Source: Nocardiaceae bacterium (GTDB taxonomy: Bacteria > Actinomycetota > Actinomycetes > Mycobacteriales > Mycobacteriaceae). From it: 33,158 bases of DNA. Position numbers and translations under genes: made by a program. Shown here piece after piece: positions 1-6,915 of the stretch. Each line of letters starts with the position of its first letter. Within the stretch, counting starts at the first letter, position 1. The notes beneath the pieces were generated by a model. It saw only the letters and a list, made by a program, of their open reading frames with translations. It was not told where the DNA came from and made no database searches. The stretch covers positions 1 to 33,158 of the forward strand of contig JAJFUQ010000134.1 in assembly GCA_021372355.1 (NCBI GenBank). The letters run 5' to 3'.

Positions 1-41
1 TAATCCGCAGGTCGTAGGTTCGAGCCCTACTGGGGGCACCA
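1..41 (+). tRNA. tRNA 3' end, probably tRNA-Arg(UCU), truncated by window edge
   Basis: The T arm is intact: stem GTAGG (14-18), loop TTCGAGC (19-25), stem CCTAC (26-30). It is followed by the acceptor strand TGGGGGC (31-37), discriminator A38 and an encoded CCA (39-41). The bases before it fit the 3' half of the anticodon stem (TCCGC, 4-8) and a 5-nt variable loop. By position the first base of the window is anticodon base 36 (U), so the tRNA reads a codon beginning with A. The sequence strongly resembles actinobacterial tRNA-Arg(UCU), but the rest of the anticodon lies outside the window, so the isotype is an inference. Confidence 0.85.
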
Positions 42-517
42 AGCGGTCCGTTTGGTGCGGCTGAACGTTGATCGCACGTGGTCGGCAGATCAATGGCATC
101 GACCTCGATCGCCGCCGCGGGCACATACTGATATCGAACGACCGACCCGCGCGCGCCCGCCGCGAGGAGTCCTTGATCGACGGGACGAAGGAAGAGTCGT
201 TCAGCCAATTGAGCAATCAATCGAGCATGCTCAGCGTCGTTGTACACGGTCGACGACCATAAGAGCCGACAGCGAGCGCCGCGACCGAGTGACGAGCAGC
301 CAGCGATGTGTTCACCGAATTTGCATCTGTACTTTGCGCCTCATTCACCTGTTGCGAGACAGCGTCGGTCAAATCGCCCGTCTTGGCCGAGATCAGACTG
401 AAATCGACTGTTCAACCGACATTCCGTCGCCTTAGGACGACTGAAGTCGGCGACCAGCGGAAACTTGTCGACATGACAACCAGCATCGTGAGGGCGACGC
501 TGAGCACGCCGCCCCTC
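42..517. other. Intergenic stretch, no supported gene
   Basis: This stretch lies between the tRNA 3' end and the first small gene. Both strands contain open frames of 60-130 codons, but none has a ribosome binding site, a recognisable protein signature or sustained high-GC codon usage. No attachment-site repeat or integrase remnant is visible beside the tRNA. The small gene at 518 could start earlier, at ATG 473. Confidence 0.5.
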
Positions 518-754
518 GTGAGATACGTCCACTGCGAACGGACGCCCGAGTCGACGATTGCCGCGCCAAAGGAAACCGAGCAGGCCCGACAATTCCTCCT
601 CGTGCTGCGAGAGGAACTCGATACCTATCGCTCGGCCGCTACTGCAGACCCGCTCCAGGCCGCCCACATCCGAACGCTGCGTCAGATGGTTCGCGATCTC
701 GAAATCCGGTTCCCCAACGCCGCACGGTCACTTTCGGCCGAATCGGTGATCTAG
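518..754 (+). CDS. Small charged helical protein of unknown function, paralogue 1
   Basis: Predicted 78 aa with GTG start 518; an in-frame ATG at 473 would give 93 aa. I do not recognise the family. The core contains EQARQF, a charged helical stretch, a second helix with REMV-type spacing (LRQMVRDLE), then RFPNA. The next gene has the same elements in the same order (EQARRF, REVVELRHML, RFPTLG), so the two look like diverged tandem duplicates. The 518 start is preferred because DNA around it (gtgagatacgt) matches the start of the second copy (atgacatacgt). Neither start has a clear ribosome binding site. The paralogy is the main reason to believe this ORF is real. Confidence 0.5.
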   Translation: MRYVHCERTPESTIAAPKETEQARQFLLVLREELDTYRSAATADPLQAAHIRTLRQMVRDLEIRFPNAARSLSAESVI

Positions 755-875
755 ACGAGGGGGACCGCGAATCGTAGAGGCCGAAGGTTAACAGCGTCGC
801 GGTCACATCGAGAGGGATGTCTCACAGGCTCACGCCGAAACGTTCGGGCCGCTTCAGGTCGATCTATCGCACGCA

Positions 876-1145
876 ATGACATACGTAGACAGTGGCATTG
901 GTGCCGACAACAGCCGCGAGCATGAACAAGCTCGACGTTTCCACGTCACGCTGATCGACCAACTGCGCAGGACGCGAGCAGAACTTCAGGCCGCCCGAAC
1001 GGCGGCCAAGGCGTCGGCGGACGCGGTCTCCGGCGACGGCATGTTCCGAGTGGCGAAGTTGGCGCGGGAGGTTGTGGAACTTCGCCACATGCTCGCCCGG
1101 ATTCACTCACGGTTTCCAACGTTGGGCACCGGCGACAAGAAGTAG
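876..1145 (+). CDS. Small charged helical protein of unknown function, paralogue 2
   Basis: 89 aa, with no signal peptide or membrane segment. It is mostly helical and rich in Arg, Ala and Glu, with EQARRF near residue 18, an Ala-rich middle, a second helix (REVVELRHML) and a C-terminal RFPTLG. It resembles the upstream small ORF (518-754) in these three blocks and has an insertion of about 15 residues between them. No function can be assigned. It ends 72 nt before the CYTH-CHAD gene on the same strand. No strong Shine-Dalgarno sequence precedes ATG 876. Confidence 0.6.
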   Translation: MTYVDSGIGADNSREHEQARRFHVTLIDQLRRTRAELQAARTAAKASADAVSGDGMFRVAKLAREVVELRHMLARIHSRFPTLGTGDKK

Positions 1146-1217
1146 AGCCAGCATCCGGTTGTGCTGGCGAAACGGTGCGAAGCGGTTACGCGTCAACGGG
1201 GACGGGAAACCTCAGGT

Positions 1218-2612
1218 ATGAAAGAGCACCTGGAACGTGAGTCCAAATGGGAAATCGACGAGACATTCACGCTCCCGGCATTCGGCGACATCGACGAGGG
1301 CGTTAGCGTCGCGCAGACCACGATCGAGTTGACCAGTACCTACTTCGATACCGCCGACCACGACTTGCTTGCCCACGGTCTGACATTGCGACAGCGCGTG
1401 GGTGACGCCGACAACGGTTGGCAACTGAAGGTCCCCGCCGAGTCCGGGCGCACCGAGATCCGCACCGACCCGTTCGAGGTCGTGCCCGGTGAACTCACGG
1501 AGTTGACCAAGGGCGTACGGCTGGGCAAGCAACTGGACGTCGTCGCCACGATCTACACAACTCGCGATCGCTACCGCCTCCTCACTCCGGAGGGTGAGTT
1601 GTGGGCCGAAGTGGCAGACGACCACGTCCGCGCCACCGTGCCGGCACATCCGGACGAGGCGATGGTGTGGCGCGAAGTCGAAGTCGAGGCCGGGCCCGCT
1701 GCAGACGATCTGTCGGGCGTTGCCGATCGACTGGTGAGCGCCGGGGCCACCGAATCTGCGGCGCCGTCGAAACTGGCACGCACACTGGGGGTTCCGTCCC
1801 CCAGCGAATCGGCAACGACGTCGCCGGACGCGCTGCGCGGTTACCTCCGCAAGCAGATCGAAATCATCTTCGCCGGGGACCTGGGGCTTCGGCGAAAGCT
1901 CGACCAGATCCACGACACCCGGGTCGCTGTTCGCCGTCTTCGCAGCACCGTCCGAGTCTTCAAGAAGCTGCTCGAGACCTCGAAGATCGGCGACCTCGAC
2001 ACCGAACTCAAGTGGTTCGCTGGCGAAATGGGCGTGGTGCGAGATTGCCAGGTGCAGCGCAAGCGCTTCGCCTCCGCGATCGCCGAATTGGATCCGACGC
2101 TTGTCGTCGGACCGATCGCCCGCCAACTGGACTTCCAATTGTTGAAACACCAGACCGAGGCCCGCGGCGACCTCGCCGACGCAATGGATTCAGCACGCTA
2201 TCTCGAGCTCCTGGAGAGGCTGGACCGCTGGACCACCGAGCCGCCGATCGCGGCGCCCGTCACCCCGAAAGCCCTGCGCAAGCGGGCTCGCAAAGCAGCA
2301 GGCAAGGCCGACCGCCGGCTCGCAGCCGCGTTGTCCGGTGGTGACGACAGCGAGCTCCATCGAGCCCGCAAAGCGGCCAAACGCGCACGCTATGCCTTCG
2401 AGCTGAGCGCCAGAAAGAAGAAGGCCAAGCACTACAAGAAGATCCAGCGGGTTCTCGGCGACCATCAGGACAGCGTGGTCGCGCGCGGGACATTGCTCCG
2501 CATCGCAGCGAATGCCGCTCCCGGTGAGATGAACACGTTCACGCTCGGCGTGCTGCACACCAACGAACGTCACCGCGCCGCCGAAGCCCGCGCCGCAGCC
2601 AGGCGGTTGTGA
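1218..2612 (+). CDS. CYTH and CHAD domain-containing protein
   Basis: 464 aa from ATG 1218; an upstream in-frame GTG at 1161 adds 19 unlikely residues. The N-terminal CYTH domain (about 1-195) opens with the hallmark ExExK motif (residues 6-10). This is the triphosphate-tunnel fold of adenylate cyclase CyaB, thiamine triphosphatase and inorganic triphosphatases. The C-terminal CHAD domain (about 205-460) is a basic helical domain with the conserved histidine-centred helices HDTRVAVRRLR (from His232) and HRARKAAKRARYAFE (from His381). CHAD domains bind inorganic polyphosphate, and CYTH-CHAD fusions include triphosphatases. The location next to pit, phoU and pst genes agrees with a role in phosphate or polyphosphate metabolism. 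The substrate is inferred from family, not shown by the sequence. Confidence 0.92.
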   Translation: MKEHLERESKWEIDETFTLPAFGDIDEGVSVAQTTIELTSTYFDTADHDLLAHGLTLRQRVGDADNGWQLKVPAESGRTEIRTDPFEVVPGELTELTKGVRLGKQLDVVATIYTTRDRYRLLTPEGELWAEVADDHVRATVPAHPDEAMVWREVEVEAGPAADDLSGVADRLVSAGATESAAPSKLARTLGVPSPSESATTSPDALRGYLRKQIEIIFAGDLGLRRKLDQIHDTRVAVRRLRSTVRVFKKLLETSKIGDLDTELKWFAGEMGVVRDCQVQRKRFASAIAELDPTLVVGPIARQLDFQLLKHQTEARGDLADAMDSARYLELLERLDRWTTEPPIAAPVTPKALRKRARKAAGKADRRLAAALSGGDDSELHRARKAAKRARYAFELSARKKKAKHYKKIQRVLGDHQDSVVARGTLLRIAANAAPGEMNTFTLGVLHTNERHRAAEARAAARRL

Positions 2613-2714
2613 AACGGCCGCGGGCCCTATAACAGTCAAAAGATCGGGCTCAACGTCGGCACGGATTCGGCCGAGCCGTTTGAAGCAGTCACACTCCGGG
2701 CAGCGGATGCGAGC

Positions 2715-2900
2715 ATGTTCACCGTCGAGTACAAGGGCGTGACCATGCATTTCGGTACGCACTGGGTCGTCACCGCGACCGAAGGCGACTTCCGACTGCA
2801 GGACGGGACGGCGGTGAAACTGCTCGTTGAAGTGCACCGTCCGAGCATGGAACTGCATGCCACCACTGCGGCCGTGTCAAAGTCGAACGGGCGGCACTAG
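2715..2900 (+). CDS. Hypothetical small protein, uncertain
   Basis: 61 aa if ATG 2715 is the start. The same frame stays open all the way back to the stop codon of the CYTH-CHAD gene (2610-2612) and reads like ordinary protein there (YNSQKIGLNVGTDS), but no start codon or Shine-Dalgarno sequence is obvious upstream. The predicted product alternates hydrophobic and polar residues as a small beta-rich domain would. I do not recognise it. Its stop TAG (2898-2900) overlaps the stop of the convergent VOC gene (2897-2899 on the minus strand) in a shared CTAG. Confidence 0.4.
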   Translation: MFTVEYKGVTMHFGTHWVVTATEGDFRLQDGTAVKLLVEVHRPSMELHATTAAVSKSNGRH

Positions 2901-3247
2901 GTCGTGTACGCGACCGGGTGTTTCGGCTCGTAGATCCCGACCTCGGCGCCGCTCGGCAGCTTGATTGCGGTGAGCCGTCCCCAGCGCAGCTCGGACACGC
3001 CCCCGACGAACTCGACGCCCTTTCCCCCGAGGTCACGCATCGTTTCGTCGAGGTCGTCGGTCATGAAGTACAGCTCGTGCTTCGGCGCGTCCTCGGTGGG
3101 GTGCACGGCGATCTCCGCGGGCGGCAAGGCCACGATCGTCCAGCCCCCACCAGCGTCGACCGCATGTGTACCGAGAATGTCCTGCAGGAACGCGCGATCG
3201 GCGTCCGCGTCGCTGCTGTAGAGGATGACGTGTGCTCCGCTGATCAT
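2897..3247 (-). CDS. VOC (glyoxalase/bleomycin-resistance fold) family protein
   Basis: 116 aa from ATG 3247. It begins with the first strand of a VOC module (ISGAHVILYSSD), has HELYFMTDDLDE in the middle (His57/Glu58) and ends with LPSGAEVGIYEPKHP (Glu107). His6, His57 or Glu58, and Glu107 could be metal ligands. A longer open frame to 3541 exists but overlaps the next gene and is rejected. It resembles M. tuberculosis Rv0546c, which also neighbours pitA. The substrate is unknown; family members include glyoxalases, dioxygenases and resistance proteins. It is probably the last gene of the pitA transcript. Confidence 0.85.
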   Translation of the reverse strand: MISGAHVILYSSDADADRAFLQDILGTHAVDAGGGWTIVALPPAEIAVHPTEDAPKHELYFMTDDLDETMRDLGGKGVEFVGGVSELRWGRLTAIKLPSGAEVGIYEPKHPVAYTT

Positions 3248-3267
3248 GAATCCCCAGCGTAGGTGCC

Positions 3268-3576
3268 CTACTCGGCGAACGGCCAGCCTTTGCCCTCCAG
3301 CCGGGCGCGAACGCGCTCGATGTCTTCCTCGGCGGGCAATCCGTTGGTCCGCCCGGCGATCGCCACGGCCGCATCGACTCGCGTGATGGGCTCGATTCCT
3401 GCGGGAGTCACCTGCGCGCCATGAATCAGCTCGCGGGTGACCTCCTTGACTTCTTTCCACGTCAGTCGACGTTCGAGCAGCGCCAGCAACGGTTCGTAAC
3501 CGGTCTTCGGCACGCCGTGCGCATAACCGGCCCGAAACCACCGCGCGATGCGGTTCAGGAATCCCGCGACTGCCAC
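3268..3576 (-). CDS. DUF3349 protein, copy 2
   Basis: 102 aa. The fold-defining features are visible: an N-terminal helix with WFRAGYAHGVP, then PLLALLERRLTWKEVKEV, and a C-terminal ERVRARLEGKGWPF. This is the small all-helical actinobacterial DUF3349 family (Rv0543c type), whose function is unknown. It lies 9 nt downstream of a second DUF3349 gene (3586-3891) and is clearly its paralogue. Both sit in the pitA operon, as Rv0543c does in M. tuberculosis, so a phosphate-related accessory role is possible but unproven. Confidence 0.9.
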   Translation of the reverse strand: MAVAGFLNRIARWFRAGYAHGVPKTGYEPLLALLERRLTWKEVKEVTRELIHGAQVTPAGIEPITRVDAAVAIAGRTNGLPAEEDIERVRARLEGKGWPFAE

Positions 3577-3585
3577 AACTCGAAC

Positions 3586-3891
3586 TTAGTAGCTACTACC
3601 GAACCCCGACAGCGGCCAGCCGCCGGCCACGAGCTTGGCCGCCACGAGATACAGCTCGTCCGAGTGCGGTTCACTCTGCTTGACCCGAGTGATGACCTCG
3701 TGGATGTGGTCCTTCGTCACCTCGTTCGGCCGTGCGGCGAGCAGCTGGCTGATGACTCGGTCGACATCGTCCTGGGTCAGCGATTTCCGCAGGAGGGCGA
3801 GCAGCGGAAAATAGTCCTTCGGCGGAACACCATCCGGGTATCCGACGCGAAGCCAGCCCAGAACCTGCGTCAACACGTTTTCGTTCCCCAT
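3586..3891 (-). CDS. DUF3349 protein, copy 1
   Basis: 101 aa. It carries WLRVGYPDGVP, PLLALLRKSLTQDDVDRVI and a C-terminal AAKLVAGGWPL, the same three landmarks as the downstream copy and the DUF3349 family generally. It starts 8 nt after the stop of the upstream small membrane-protein gene, consistent with one transcript. The C-terminus (GFGSSY) differs from its paralogue, so the two have diverged since duplication. Function is unknown. Confidence 0.9.
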   Translation of the reverse strand: MGNENVLTQVLGWLRVGYPDGVPPKDYFPLLALLRKSLTQDDVDRVISQLLAARPNEVTKDHIHEVITRVKQSEPHSDELYLVAAKLVAGGWPLSGFGSSY

Positions 3892-3899
3892 GCCGGCTC

Positions 3900-4199
3900 C
3901 TACTTGTCGACGAGGGTCGGGTAGATGTTCTCGAAGCTGACCTTCATCCCGAATCCGGACGAGACGATGATCGTGATGCCCAGGACGATCGCGGCGATCA
4001 CGACGCCGAAAGCCACCGCAGCAAGGACGTTTCCGAGCGGATTGGGACGACGGATCGTTCCGTCCGCGGCCTCGTGGCCACTGGCGATCGCGAGACCACG
4101 CACTCCGGTGGCGAACAGCGCGGGCAATCCGGCACCCAGCAGGATGCCGATGAGCAGCACCTTCCAGACCGAATCGATGACGAGCTCGAGAGTTTCCAT
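3900..4199 (-). CDS. Small membrane protein of the pitA operon (Rv0544c-like)
   Basis: 99 aa with two predicted transmembrane helices: about residues 8-30 (SVWKVLLIGILLGAGLPALF) and about 57-80 (NVLAAVAFGVVIAAIVLGIT). They are joined by a polar loop containing HEAADGTIRRPNPLG. It starts 3 nt after the pitA stop, so it is almost certainly co-transcribed and translationally coupled. M. tuberculosis has the same arrangement (Rv0544c after pitA). An accessory or partner role for the Pit permease is plausible from the conserved adjacency alone. Confidence 0.88.
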   Translation of the reverse strand: METLELVIDSVWKVLLIGILLGAGLPALFATGVRGLAIASGHEAADGTIRRPNPLGNVLAAVAFGVVIAAIVLGITIIVSSGFGMKVSFENIYPTLVDK

Positions 4200-4202
4200 C
4201 GG

Positions 4203-5453
4203 TTAGACCCCCACGGTCTGCTTCGGTGCGGGGACGGTCGAGGTGAACTCATCCCACTCGGCGTTGACGTTGTGGTGGTCGACCTTCTGCTGCTGGGCAC
4301 GCAGGTACAGGTAGCCCGACAGCGCCAGGAGCATCGCGAAGGCAACGAGCGGGCCCGCCAATCCCGGGATCTTGGCGGCCACGACCCACATGATCGCGCC
4401 GACGGCGCCGGCGGCGGGCAGCGTGATCATCCAGGCGACGACCATGCGGAGAGCCACGCCCCAACGGACCCGCGCGCCAGGCTTTCCCACTCCCGAACCG
4501 AGGATCGAACCGGTCGCGACATGCGTTGTCGAGAGGGCGAAACCGAGATGGCTCGAGGCCAGGATGACCGTTGCCGAAGCAGCCTCGGCGGCCATGCCCT
4601 GCGGCGAACTGATCTCGACGAGTCCCTTGCCAAGGGTCCGGATGATGCGCCAACCACCGAGGTAGGTGCCGAGTGCGATCGCGAGGGCACACGCGACCTT
4701 GACCCAAAGCGGAACACCGTGAGTGTTGTGCCACGCGAGCAATCCGGTGGAGTCGGGAGTCGAAGCGCTGTATCCGATGAGCGCCAGCGTGATGACACCC
4801 ATCGTCTTCTGGGCGTCATTCGTGCCGTGCGCGAGCGAGACCAGCGACGCAGTGCCGATCTGACCCCAGCGGAAGCCCGTCTCGGTGAACCGCTCGGCCA
4901 CTCCGGCGACGATCGTGAAGATGAGGAAGGTGCCCAGAGCAGCGACGATTCCGGCGACAACGGGCGAGAACAGCGCCGGCATGATCACCTTGCCGACGAC
5001 ACCGTCGATCTTGCCGTGGCCGATCCACTGGACGCCACCGGTGCCGAGCGCGGCGAGCGCAGCCCCGATCAGGCCGCCGAACAGCGCGTGCGAACTCGAA
5101 CTCGGCAGGCCGAGCAACCACGTCAGCAGGTTCCAGATGATGCCGCCGATCAGACCGGCCATCACGATCACCAGCAGCGCGTGTCCTTGATCGGCGACGA
5201 ACTCGGCTTTCGGCGAGCCGTCCTTCTCCTGGATCTTGATGACCGCATTGGTGACCGTCAGTGCGACTTCGACCGAGAGGAAGGCGCCAACGAGGTTGAG
5301 AATCGCAGAAAGGGTAACGGCCGCTTTGGGTTTGAGGGCACCCGTGGCAATCGATGTGGCCATCGCGTTGCCGGTGTCGTGGAAGCCGTTGGTGAAGTCG
5401 AAGGCCAGAGCCGTGACGATCACCAACTGCAGAATGATCAGTTCGCTGCTCAT
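4203..5453 (-). CDS. pitA: Low-affinity inorganic phosphate transporter, PHO4/Pit family
   Basis: 416 aa from ATG 5453, preceded by GAAG 9 nt upstream; a GTG at 5459 adds two residues. It is an integral membrane permease that imports phosphate, or metal-phosphate, with protons. It shows the duplicated PHO4 signature: FDFTNGFHDTGNAMATSI near residues 18-35 and SLAHGTNDAQKTMGV near residue 208. The GLPSSSSHALFGGLIGA signature lies between them. About ten hydrophobic segments are visible. It heads a minus-strand operon with a small membrane protein, two DUF3349 proteins and a VOC protein, and is divergent from desA1. No convincing PHO box precedes it, unlike pstS, which fits a constitutive low-affinity system. 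Confidence 0.97.
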   Translation of the reverse strand: MSSELIILQLVIVTALAFDFTNGFHDTGNAMATSIATGALKPKAAVTLSAILNLVGAFLSVEVALTVTNAVIKIQEKDGSPKAEFVADQGHALLVIVMAGLIGGIIWNLLTWLLGLPSSSSHALFGGLIGAALAALGTGGVQWIGHGKIDGVVGKVIMPALFSPVVAGIVAALGTFLIFTIVAGVAERFTETGFRWGQIGTASLVSLAHGTNDAQKTMGVITLALIGYSASTPDSTGLLAWHNTHGVPLWVKVACALAIALGTYLGGWRIIRTLGKGLVEISSPQGMAAEAASATVILASSHLGFALSTTHVATGSILGSGVGKPGARVRWGVALRMVVAWMITLPAAGAVGAIMWVVAAKIPGLAGPLVAFAMLLALSGYLYLRAQQQKVDHHNVNAEWDEFTSTVPAPKQTVGV

Positions 5454-5895
5454 AGTCACGATCTTCGGCGCGGTTCAGCGGCCGCGTTAGTGACCAAAGG
5501 TTCTATTTGGAGGGACTACATTCCACCGACGCCGCTCGTTAACCATGCCCTTCTAGCGTGGGTCGGGCGTCGGACCTGTGCGGTGCGTAGCCCGTCCTTC
5601 GGGAGTGAAATCAATTACACGAATTCGCACCGTCGGCCACTCGATTTGCGCCCTCAATAACCGCTGGTTGAATGCTTGGCAAGAGTGTTGTGACACATGG
5701 CTCACATTGATGGACTTTCGTCACAATTTCACTTCCAATCTCGCCCGCCCCCGCGTTTCGGGTCACGAGGGGATGCTGGCGGTCCCGTAGCCTGACCAAG
5801 TTCCCGCCTGTGAACACGCTCTTGCTCCCACCCGGGGGCACAGCCCCGAGCGCACCACGAGCACCACACGCGAAGCACAAAGGGGTAGAAGACAC
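5454..5895. other. Divergent pitA/desA1 intergenic region
   Basis: About 440 bp separates the divergent pitA and desA1 genes and should hold promoters for both. It is more AT-rich than its surroundings at 5600-5740. A short dyad, TGTGA-N8-TCACA (5689-5706), is present but has two bases more between half-sites than a CRP/GlxR operator. No ORF with a ribosome binding site is present. A GAAG 5-8 nt before ATG 5896 serves desA1. Confidence 0.5.
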
Positions 5896-6864
5896 ATGGC
5901 ACGAGAGCTGACCCAGCTCGAACTCCTCAAGGAGCTCGAGCCCGTTGCCGAGGAAAACGTCAACCGTCACCTGTCGATGGCCAAAGAATGGCACCCGCAC
6001 GACTATGTCCCTTGGGACGAGGGCCGCAACTTCGCCGCAATGGGCGGAGTCGACTGGGACCCGGAACAGTCGAAGCTCAGTGAAGTCGCCAAAGCGGCGA
6101 TGATCACCAACCTCCTCACCGAGGACAACCTGCCGTCGTACCACCGCGAGATCGCAGAGAGCTTCTCGCTGGACGGCGCCTGGGGTACCTGGGTCGGACG
6201 CTGGACCGCAGAAGAGAACCGCCACGGCATCGCCATGCGCGACTACCTCGTCGTCACGCGCGGCGTGGACCCGGTCGCGCTCGAGCAGGCGCGCATGGAG
6301 CACATGACGCACGGCTTCGCAGCGACCGAGGAAGAGAAGTCGAAGCTCGAAGAGGGCTTCCTGAACTCGGTCTCGTACGTCACGTTCCAGGAACTCGCGA
6401 CCCGCGTGAGCCACCGCAACACCGGCAAGGCGTGCAACGACCCGATCGCCGACCGCCTGCTTCAGCGCATCGCCGCGGACGAGAACCTGCACATGATCTT
6501 CTACCGGAACATGTGCGAAGCTGCCCTGGACATCGCACCGGACCAGACCCTCGCGGCGCTCGCGAACGTGGTCGAGAACTTCCGCATGCCCGGACAGGGC
6601 ATGCCGAACTTCCGCCGCAACGGAGTGCTGATGGCCAAGGCCGGCATCTACGACCTGCGCCAGCACCTCGAAGAGGTCCTGTGGCCGAACCTGCGCAAGT
6701 GGCGCATCTTCGAGCGCACCGACTTCACCGGCAAGGGCGAGCAGCGCCGCGAGCAGCTCGCCAACTACCTCGAAGTCCTCGAGAAGTCCGCGCTCAAGTT
6801 CGAAGAGCAGCGCGACCGCATGCGTGCCCGCGACGCGGCACGAGCTGACGCCGCCGCAAGCTAG
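5896..6864 (+). CDS. desA1: Acyl-[acyl-carrier-protein] desaturase, DesA1 type
   Basis: 322 aa soluble diiron enzyme of the fatty-acid desaturase type 2 (ferritin-like) family. It introduces a double bond into an ACP-bound acyl chain; the mycobacterial orthologue Rv0824c serves mycolic acid synthesis. Two carboxylate-bridge motifs are visible: EENRHG (Glu107, His110) and DENLHM (Glu196, His199). The FRMPGQGMPNF segment is also characteristic. The gene is followed 45 nt later by the dihydrouridine synthase gene, with a perfect hairpin between them. The window does not show whether this organism makes mycolates, but mycothiol and LmeA genes nearby agree with Mycobacteriales. Confidence 0.95.
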   Translation: MARELTQLELLKELEPVAEENVNRHLSMAKEWHPHDYVPWDEGRNFAAMGGVDWDPEQSKLSEVAKAAMITNLLTEDNLPSYHREIAESFSLDGAWGTWVGRWTAEENRHGIAMRDYLVVTRGVDPVALEQARMEHMTHGFAATEEEKSKLEEGFLNSVSYVTFQELATRVSHRNTGKACNDPIADRLLQRIAADENLHMIFYRNMCEAALDIAPDQTLAALANVVENFRMPGQGMPNFRRNGVLMAKAGIYDLRQHLEEVLWPNLRKWRIFERTDFTGKGEQRREQLANYLEVLEKSALKFEEQRDRMRARDAARADAAAS

Positions 6865-6884
6865 CGCAAGATTTCGCATTCTCC

Positions 6885-6915
6885 CTGCACAGAGGCGACA
6901 ATTGCCTCTGTGCAG
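6885..6915 (+). repeat. Perfect 12-bp inverted repeat between desA1 and dus
   Basis: CTGCACAGAGGC (6885-6896) and GCCTCTGTGCAG (6904-6915) are exact reverse complements around a 7-nt loop (GACAATT). There is no T-run after the 3' arm, so it is not a classical intrinsic terminator, though U-less terminators are proposed in actinobacteria. The 3' arm contains the annotated GTG start (6910) of the downstream dus gene and abuts a second in-frame GTG (6916). It could therefore mask translation start, stabilise desA1 mRNA or bind a dimeric protein. Confidence 0.8.

Noticed and set aside
52..435. Open frames of 64-127 codons just after the tRNA, and a long open minus-strand stretch at about 55-260
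   Set aside because: No ribosome binding site, no recognisable domain and no consistent codon bias; they may be remnants but cannot be supported.
1..500. tRNA-associated attachment site or mobile element
   Set aside because: No integrase, no direct repeat of the tRNA 3' end and no transposase were seen downstream.
4074..5660. 528-codon plus-strand open frame opposite pitA
   Set aside because: Composition is that of a high-GC antisense shadow (Arg, Asp, Gly, His), while the minus strand encodes a clear PHO4 permease.
5689..5706. CRP/GlxR-like dyad TGTGA-N8-TCACA upstream of desA1
   Set aside because: The spacing between half-sites is 8 bp, not the 6 bp these regulators need, and no aligned promoter was found.
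5611..6879. 422-codon minus-strand open frame opposite desA1
   Set aside because: Shadow of desA1, which has both diiron motifs on the plus strand.
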